DNA of 64,000 nucleotides from Allodiplogaster sudhausi (lineage: Eukaryota > Nematoda > Chromadorea > Rhabditida > Diplogasteridae), in the NCBI GenBank assembly GCA_945643635.1, contig CALZFC010000004.1:1179001-1243000 (forward strand), given 5' to 3'. Under the pieces are notes generated by a model. That model was not told the DNA's origin. It saw only the letters and a program-made list of their open reading frames with translations, and ran no database searches. Positions 56,952 to 64,000 of this stretch are shown here, in pieces; the stretch's first letter is position 1, and every line of letters begins with the position of its first letter. Both the position numbers and the translations under genes were made by a program.

Positions 56952-57362
56952 AGGAGATCTAAGGCGAATTTAATAGTGTCTTGTTTTTTCGACTTATCTG
57001 GTCGGCTTTAGCTAGAACTTTAGATTGCAAGTGTCCCGAAGTCACACAAATCTCTCTTCCCTGAGGACATTAACAGCATTATCTACTTTGAATTCGCGAA
57101 TATTTTATCTTCCCGCCATGTTCGGAAAAAATTTGGTGGATACCCACCGTGGCCGGCGAGGCCATTTTACGACTGCCAGTGAAATTTATACATATGGTTG
57201 GAGCAACCTACATTGGCTGGGTTTTTCTTAACACATAGGCTCACGTGCCCCGTTGTCAATACCACAAGTTTCTGGGGAGAGAGGCGAGATGCAGAAGCTC
57301 CATTTCTGATGTGAGGATTGCTAACACCAATCGTGGTAGGAGTTTTTCCCTTATGATCTCCT
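56952..57362. mobile_element. TTAA-flanked MITE, copy C
   Basis: Head-to-tail with copy B, sharing the TTAA at 56948-56951, with a further TTAA at 57363-57366. Ends AGGAGATC...GATCTCCT. Internal sequence is parallel to copy B throughout. Confidence 0.8.
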
Positions 57363-57366
57363 TTAA

Positions 57367-58180
57367 ACCCATAATTATTTGACCTTGCCCATTATTCACC
57401 TAGTCGTCGAATGCAACCATTTGCATACGGTTATGCATATGGAGAAACTGCTAGCTATGCCTACATCATATTATATCTTGAAGCATGCGAAAGGACACGG
57501 CGGTTCAACGTTGCACAAGGTATTCAAGTATGCTGAAATAGCCTAGCAAACCGTTTATTCCTTCCTGCAACGTCTAGAATGTTTTAAGACAAAGTTAAAA
57601 GTTACGAATTGTCACAAAGTGACAACGACTCACTAGAAAGTGTGAATAAATATGTAACTGACCGGTCAGTTGAAAACTTTTAAGGGCGGCTAACAAATTG
57701 AGAACATATACTATATGTATACTAAATTTTCTTTGCAGTTAAAAAAGTAGTTCAGAAGCTAATCGCGATGTCTTGAAAGGAGCGAAATTGCCCGTGTGCC
57801 CATGTTCACCTCTCTTTCTAAAAAAAAAAGTCCCATTTATAACTTGGAAGCAGCTTTTTCTTGCTGGTGAACGAGTGTGTCACACCTGGTTATTTGCACT
57901 GAAGGAGAGAGAGAAGCGAACAAATGCCCATAAAAAATTTCTAGTTAGAGAAAGGCGTCTAACCTGCCCGTGATTGCATTAGTTGTAGGATTTAATTTCA
58001 CTGATTGAACACGTTCGGAATTGAAAATAAATAAAATTCTTCATCATACACACGCAAGCATATGTCAACACTATGATTTTCGGTTAAGGCTCTTCGTCTA
58101 TGCATTTTGAATTCGTTGACGGATAACCAGTTAGTCGTCAAAATGGCATACTTTTACGATTTTTACAGATGTACATACAT
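57367..58180. other. SRE array spacer
   Basis: Continuation of SRE 3' flank (ATAATTATTTGACC..., CCATTATTCACC) followed by AT-rich DNA resembling 52500-53600 (for example TGTGTCACACCTG and GCATATGT blocks). No genes. Confidence 0.55.
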
Positions 58181-58181
58181 A

Positions 58182-59746
58182 CAGTACTGGCCAAAAGGTT
58201 ATCACCTTTTGGCTTTTCATGCATATCTTTCTTCAAAGTAGAAGAATGCTTATAAAATTTTCAGGGTTGCTTCTTTATACAGACAGGCTTATAATTTCAA
58301 ATTATTGGTTTCATTGAATGACTAATACGCTAGAAAAAAATCAATAACTCAAATCACCCAGATTGCAGAGTCGTGAAGGACAAAATAATTTATTTCTTTG
58401 ATCTCCTGGTAGTTTTTGTTGAAATTTTGTTTTAGTTACATTTTAGAACACGCCAACGACAGATTTATTGTCTAATTACAATTTAATAGCTTGATTTTAT
58501 ATACTGTATTCCTCCAGTGCTCGATTCATGCACTCGGCAAGGGATCCAGAAGGTTCAGGAGGCTAAAATCGATCATTTACTACTATGCTTATAGTAATAA
58601 TGATCACCACATATTCGCAGGTAATTGAACTATTTCAGATAGCTACTTGATCTGCAGAAATAAGATGCTAACTATTTATGCACCCTTTGGACATCGCAGT
58701 CAACTTTTGTCCGCAGCGCAAACGTGCTAAAAGTGATGTTGTGCAAGAGTCCATATTGCAAAGCACTTTTGTCTATCTCTAGCAATAGTTAATAGGCTTT
58801 TTTAATATTAAGAAGCCCTATTTCCTACCTGGCTTCATGAATCCACCAGGAACTGTAGATCGTTTGCACCTAACCCTGGCGTAGAGAAGTACGGTTTCCT
58901 ACAAAGCAGGAAAGTAAACTCCGAAAAATAAAAAATCGAGTTAAAATCATTATATTTGACACTTTCCAATGTCCAGCAATCGCCTATATCACAATTAGAT
59001 AATTTAATGTTGTGATTGATCTAAAATAGAAAGCTGGCGAATAGTCAGTATAACTCTATGCCAGGCTGCATTCAAAGATCAACTATTCCTGGTGGATTCA
59101 TGAAGCCAGGTATGAAATAGGGCTCCAGAATATTGAAAAGCCTGTTAACTATCGCTAGAGATAGACAAAAGCGCTGTTACAATATGGACTCTTGCACAAC
59201 ATCAGTTTTTGCACATCTGGGGTGCTGGAAAAAGTTGACCGCTGTCTTCAAAATTTGCTCAAATAGTTAGCATCTGATTTCCACAGCTCAAATAACCATC
59301 TGATATATATATGTGGACATCATTATTACTATAGGCATAGTAGTAAATGATCGATATTATCCTCCTGAACCTTCAGGATCCCAGACCGAGAGCATGAACC
59401 GAGTACTGGAGGAATCTAGTACGTAAAAGTATGTGATAAAATCTCAACTAGACTAAAAATCGGTCACTTGGATGTTCTAAAATGTAAATAAAACAAAATT
59501 GCAATAAAAACTACCAGGAGATCAAAGAAATAAATTATTTTGCCCATCACGACAATATTTGCAATCTGGGTGATTTTAGTTATTGATTTTTTTTCTCGCG
59601 TATTAGTCATTCAATGAAACCAATAATTTGAAAGTAGAAGCCTGTCTTTATAAAGAAGCAACCCTGAAAATTTCATAAGCATTCGTCTACTTTGAAGAAA
59701 GATATGCATGAAAAACCAAAAGGTGATAACCTTTTGGCCAGTACTG
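58182..59746. mobile_element. 1.57-kb foldback (long-TIR) element
   Basis: Ends are CAGTACTGGCCAAAAGG and its reverse complement, flanked by TA (58180-58181 and 59747-59748). The two halves are inverted copies over most of their length, with mirrored blocks such as 58507-58620 vs 59310-59430 and 58829-58860 vs 59085-59115, leaving a short centre near 58960. No open frame. The related SRE-3 flank has an uninterrupted ACGTATGTGC at the insertion point, which supports insertion at TA. The terminal sequence is of the Tc1/mariner type. Confidence 0.85.
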
Positions 59747-59889
59747 TATGTGCAAAGGTGCAATAACACTATTGCGCCGTGGCAGTAAAGCGTTTCTTCG
59801 TGTTCAGATAAGATTTATTTATCACTTGAACGTACTGTGTCAAAGTTGTTTCGCATAATGTGCGCATAGTCCTCTGACACTTGCTACAG

Positions 59890-60687
59890 ACCTCGATTGC
59901 AATTTGGCTGATTAACTTCCGACTCACGATCAGCAAACGAAATAAGCAATGACGTTCCGTTAGCAGAGGCGGCATGATCTCAGTGACTGCCAGATATCAA
60001 GTCAACGAGAATTTGCGCGCAATTCGGGCTCTTCTTATCTTTGTTCGAATTTTAAATCACTATTAAACAATGTTTTCAGTTATACTGAAATCGATTTGGT
60101 AATTTTAGGTAGTTATGGATTCATCCGTTACAATGATCGATTTGATTGGCCGACTCGTCTTCGGCATCTTTTACGTTTATTCCGTTGAAGCTTGCGGTCA
60201 GCATAAAGACGTGCAATTTCTCATCGTTAGAACGGTTCATTAAAATTAAAATTAAGTTTTTAGAACTATTATATTTTCTGGAGTAGTAGAATTGCTGTTT
60301 ACCATTTCTTTTCACTTCCTCTTGATCTTCATATTGTAAAAGACTGTCCAAATCATTTATCGAAGGCGATTTTAGTTCTCGTTTATCGTTCAAATGTCAA
60401 TTCCTACCGTACTCTGCTTCCATCATGAATCTTATGAATCTTACGCTTCAGTCTTTCGTAATATTCGGTAGTTTCCATTTCTGGATTTATTTTGGTACAA
60501 AATAATTAATTAAGAAAAGAAACAAAAATGCCAAAACATATTCCGCAATAGTTTTCGCAGAAAAAGGAAAGAACTCGACGGCGCCGTCAACCACGATGAA
60601 TATTTTGCTTCTTTGGCCGTCTCATGGAGCACAGTCTACAACGAGAAAGCTAGTCGGGATCACATGCGAATAGCGACAACAGCCTAA
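59890..60687 (+). pseudogene. SRE-4, 5'-truncated SRE pseudogene
   Basis: After the shared 5' flank, the sequence jumps to the equivalent of SRE-3 exon 7 (from 59890, TSIAIWLINFRL). This exon has a 6-base insertion and a TGG-to-TGA nonsense change (KRNKQ then stop). Exons 60109-60234 (VVMDSSVTMIDLIGRLVFGI), 60376-60467 (with a 9-base tandem duplication giving ESYESY) and 60552-60687 follow with good splice sites. Exons 1-6 are missing. It is closest to SRE-3. Confidence 0.8.
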
Positions 60688-60689
60688 GG

Positions 60690-61082
60690 TGAGGCGAAAG
60701 GAATGATGCGAGTGAATATGAGGTAAAGAAATAAGAAATACATGTGGGCCGGAGACGTGTTCTGGATGTCTTCTTTTTCGACTTTTGGGACATCGTGTTG
60801 AATATCTGCCGCCGTAGTAAACTGTCGTTTTCTCGGGTGAAAACTCGGGGGAATGCACCTGAACGTAGGGAGTTTCAGCCGACCTTTCGTTTGAACTCTC
60901 GGCTGAGATGCTCCTCCGAGGACATAATATTGTTGAACGTAAATGACGCATGTGAAAATGCGCTGTGTACTCGTTAGAGAGGAATAGAACGTCTATGAAC
61001 ACCACATACAAGCATAACTGTCTTATTTCAACTTATTCCTTTAGTTTGCTATGAAACATTTCTTAATTAATTAGAGATATCA
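60690..61082. other. Upstream of the Harbinger transposase
   Basis: Mixed sequence probably containing the left end of the Harbinger element. A terminal inverted repeat could not be identified by eye. Confidence 0.4.
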
Positions 61083-62132
61083 ATGGCCTATCTTCAACGG
61101 TGGCAGCGCGCCCCGAACATGCCTCCTTACCAACGGCGTCATCCGTACTTCTTGACAACCAACCCAAGTATCTTTCGACGTAATTATCGGTTCCACAAAC
61201 ACGACCTCGACGAGCTCGTCCGAATGTGTGACAGCCACCTCGTTCAGCCCGAAGAACCGAACTGGACGATCAGCAAGCGGGATCAAGTATGAATTTTAAG
61301 CTATGCAAGTACAACAGTAATCTCACGATGTAGGTTGCGGCCGGACTGTCGTACCACGAACAGCCATCAAGCTGTACTCGCAGACCGCTTCGGAGTAAGC
61401 CAGAAGGCTATATCGGACGTGGTGCAGCGAGTACTCGCTGGCCTGACCGACCCGGCAGTCGTCGCTCGCTTCATCTCCTTTCCTGTCCATGACCCGGCAT
61501 GGAGAGAGCATACGGCACGCGGATTCTCTCGCTATGCGGCTCTTCCCAATGTGATCGGTGCAGTTGATGGCATGCTTATGCCCATTGAAACTCCCCGACA
61601 CCACGGTGGGCAGTTCCGATGCCGCAAGGGAACGTGTGCTTTAAATGTTTTAGCTATAGTAAACCACCGTGGCCGCATTCTCTACATAAACCCCCGTTAC
61701 CCCGGTTCTGCCCACGACTCGTACATCTTTTCTCAATCGACCGCAAAGCAAGAACTCGACCAACTGCAGGGTGTTCCGGGATATGCCCTAATAGGTGATA
61801 GCGGCTTCAAGAACGGCAGTAGTCTGATGACTCCGATTGGCCGCACTGCAGCACCCACGCGGCAGCAGCGCCTCTACAATAAGAAGCACGCTCGAACACG
61901 CGTGATTGTTGAGCAAACATTCGGTTGGCTAAAAAGAAGATTCGCCATCCTCTCCACCAAGTGTCGCCTCTCCCCTGAACGCGCAGCCAAAACCGCCCTT
62001 GCTTGTGCTGTACTTCACAACTATGGCCTTACGAAGGGATACTGTAGGATTGACCTTGGACCCCCACAACGAGGCATTCCACTTCCACCGCATTCCAACT
62101 CCCCCCGTGATCACATTGTTAATTCTCTGTAA
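61083..62132 (+). pseudogene. PIF/Harbinger (HARBI1-like) DDE transposase with a probable frameshift
   Basis: Exon 1 is 61083-61286 (MAYLQRWQRAP... to ISKRDQ) with a GTATGA donor; the 47-base intron ends at GATGTAG. The second exon starts VAAGLSY in phase, but from 61355 the conserved sequence lies one base off (TNSHQAVLADRFGVSQKAIS...). The long frame carries the DDE_Tnp_4 core: NVIGAVDGMLMPIE (first D), YPGSAHDSYIF, GYALIGDSGF (second D) and VEQTFGWLKRRFAIL (E), then AALACAVLHN-like LACAVLHNYG. All three catalytic acids are present. A 1-base insertion (or equivalent deletion) at about 61355 would break translation unless the splice differs. Confidence 0.8.
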
Positions 62133-62139
62133 TGCCATT

Positions 62140-62460
62140 GCAGTTTTGGTTGTTATTTATCGTCTTAAAATATCTTCTTTTGTAAGGTATACTAAGTTAA
62201 AAACGTGTTAAAAACAACTCTCACTTAACATAACAACCATAAAACCGTTAATTAACAGTTTAAAAAACATAATAACTTTTAACTCAACTGAAACTACTCT
62301 GAACTACGGTAGATCTGTAACATAATAACATAATAACCGTTAAGTTCAAAAATAACTACTAAGCTTTGCAATAGCCATACAGTATATACTATGACCATAT
62401 CTATATACTTTGGAATCTAAAAACTAATGACCTGCATTACTCTCCTAGTACCTGCATAAC
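62140..62460. other. Spacer between convergent Harbinger genes
   Basis: AT-rich, with several AACCGTTAA and ACATAATAAC short repeats (62230-62350) and a direct repeat of TACCTGCAT(T/A)ACTCTCC at about 62430-62470. Confidence 0.5.
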
Positions 62461-62464
62461 TCTC

Positions 62465-63530
62465 CTAGTACTGAGTTGAAATGGTCGAATGGGTGGAGGC
62501 TAGAGTGTGGAAGATCGGGTTCGTCATCGGAGGTGGTGATTCTTGTTGCGGTGGGTAGTTGACGAACTGGCCAGACACGGGAGCAGCATGCTAAAAAAAA
62601 AGAAGTAGAAAAACATGAAGAAAAATAAGTGAATTAATATTTACTTATAGAAGAAAACAAAATATAGTTCTAAACATAAATAAAACTACTAAATAAAAAT
62701 TAAACTGTTAAATAAATACAAACTAACGGCCAAAGTTTCCATCCTTTCCATGGCCTTGTCCATAAAGAGAAGCATCTTCTGATTTACCTCCGATTGGAGG
62801 CGATACGCCTTGGTCTTCTCCTTTAACCTCACATATATTTACTCTTGTCAGCTCTTATTATCACCAAAGTTAGAATGACCAACTCTAATCATCTCTAGAT
62901 GCTCGAAGCGGAGCGTCTCCTGTGACACGACGGTTCTCCGAGCGCGACGTTTGGTGCGCTGCTCCGAGAAGACACGTACCTTAAATTAAAATTAAATTTT
63001 AGCTTGTTACCTTTATAAATGACTGAAACACAACCTCTTCATCTGATTGGCCTTCCAGGTCATAGTCACCGTCTTCGACCGAGGATGTATCCCCAGAGTC
63101 AGAGCAATTGCGCTTAATTATGAACAAATTAATGTAAGATAAAATTTGAAAGTGTACTAAGATAATATTTTCCCAAGCAATGTGTTGTATAGGGATACGG
63201 TATATAAGAAGGGAAGTAAATGTTAGATGGAAATGGATGGATACGGTAGATGACGGTATACGGTAGATGGGAGGAAAGTGGATATGGTAGCTTTTCGTTA
63301 TGGAAGGAAAAGGGAAAATAAATAATATGAAGAAGAAATAAAAGAAGAACAGAAGGCTAGACGAAGAATTTAAGGAAAAAAGAACATGGAATCGTATGAA
63401 AAAAGAACCTCTAGCGAAAATCGGTTCTTTTTGGCTTTCTTCATTGGCTTGCACTGCCCAGAAGAGCGCTTGCAAGTTGGATGAGGAAGAGTCGCGTAGT
63501 TCTCGCGTCTCTAATATTGCCATTTATCTT
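62465..63530 (-). CDS. Probable second Harbinger protein (Myb/SANT-type accessory) or adjacent gene
   Basis: Minus-strand coding-like exons: about 63401-63530 (LRDSSSSNLQALFWAVQANE), about 63014-63115 (SDSGDTSSVEDGDYDLEGQS, DEEVVFQSFIK) with a GTAACA donor, about 62890-62990 (VRVFSEQRTKRRARRTVVSQ, ETLRFEHLEM), 62728-62827 (LKEKTKAYRLQSEVNQKMLL, FMDKAMERMETLA; coiled coil) and 62465-62590 (HAAPVSGQFVNYPPQQESPP to TAG). The acidic region, basic patch and C-terminal coiled coil fit the DNA-binding partner proteins encoded convergently with Harbinger transposases. The SANT core itself was not found, and not all phases could be reconciled. Confidence 0.45.
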
Positions 63531-63639
63531 ATTGTTAGTGAGCTAATAAATACTAAATATAATGACAAAAATGAATGGAACCCAATGAATATTGTAACAA
63601 ATAATGAATATTGTAACTATTGTTACAAATAACAAGTTA

Positions 63640-64000
63640 CGATCGCAAGAAAAAAACCTCTTGCGAACATCCACTCATCATCCATGAGTTGTTGTTCTTC
63701 TGCGATCTGGGGCCGGCAGAGATGTCCTTGCGAGACGAAGGAGTCTCCTCGACCACATCCGCCTCTGGACTCCCGGAGAACTCACGCTTTATCTGAGCAA
63801 ATATAACTGCTCAAAGAACAAAAAGAGAAGCAAACAAAATTTGAAATAAGCTCATATCAAATGTTTAATCAGATTTATAAACATACTCTTCCGCTTTCAA
63901 GCGAGGGGATTCCCACTCCTTGAAACGTGGGCGATCGAGCAAGCATGTGGGAGAGCAGGAAGTCGCCACGACCGAGTTCTGTACTCAGCTCCTTCTCAAT
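63640..64000 (-). CDS. Partial gene at the window edge, unknown
   Basis: Minus-strand open segments 63880-64000 (IEKELSTELGRGDFLLSHML, ARSPTFQGVGIPSLESG) and about 63670-63795 (IKREFSGSPEADVVEETPSS, RKDISAGPRSQKNNNSWM) look like exons of one protein cut by the window end. They could be upstream exons of the gene at 62.5-63.5 kb. No family recognised. Confidence 0.3.

Noticed and set aside
1..64000. CRISPR arrays, rRNA genes, prokaryotic operons
   Set aside because: None is present. Regularly spaced repeats in the window are microsatellites or tandem duplications of gene flanks, and genes are spliced.

Overview
The window looks like a gene-poor, repeat-rich stretch of a nematode nuclear genome. 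Three things support this. It carries a transthyretin-like (TTL) gene family and SRE-type seven-transmembrane chemoreceptor genes, both characteristic of nematodes. Its genes are split into short exons with TTTCAG-like acceptors. Its introns are AT-rich and full of (CT)n/(GA)n tracts. No bacterial-style operons, CRISPR arrays or rRNA genes are visible. I cannot name the genus. All names rest on reading motifs and splice sites by eye, with no database search.

Layout. (1) 1-14 kb: a tandem family of small cysteine-rich, single-pass membrane proteins (here called CTP: signal peptide, 10-11 cysteines, membrane tail). It has one intact copy (5689-6650), one nearly intact copy with a different stalk and tail (12673-13909) and two broken copies. 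A truncated TTL gene (3530-4422, minus) and a TTL exon remnant lie among them. (2) 5.19-8.68 kb and 15.08-18.38 kb are a large, very similar inverted repeat. Each arm holds part of a CTP gene and of an unidentified gene Z, and each has lost a different block. (3) 18.3-21.9 kb: a minus-strand LTR retroelement with Gag, protease and two zinc-knuckle regions but no reverse transcriptase or integrase; its 5' LTR is cut short. The inner arm of the inverted repeat runs into its 3' LTR. (4) 23.1-26.8 kb: a single-domain phospholipase B/GDSL lipase gene (minus). (5) 29.2-30.3 kb: a TTL pseudogene. (6) 31.8-36.4 kb: a sigma-like glutathione S-transferase gene with an N-terminal extension. (7) 38.9-45.4 kb: a 6.5-kb element with 8-bp terminal inverted repeats and a TA target duplication. 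It carries an apparently intact multi-exon gene that is not an obvious transposase. (8) 45.4-60.7 kb: a same-strand array of SRE receptor genes (two intact, two 5'-truncated) with TTAA-flanked MITEs and a 1.57-kb foldback element. (9) 61-64 kb: a PIF/Harbinger transposase with a probable frameshift and a convergent candidate accessory gene running to the window edge.

These genes do not form one pathway. They look like typical fast-evolving nematode families (chemoreception, secreted and membrane cysteine-rich proteins, detoxification, lipid hydrolysis) in a region reshaped by local duplication, inversion and transposons. The items most worth a second look are the CTP family with its changing stalk and tail exons, the 6.5-kb element with its non-transposase cargo, and the inverted duplication whose breakpoint lies inside a retroelement LTR.
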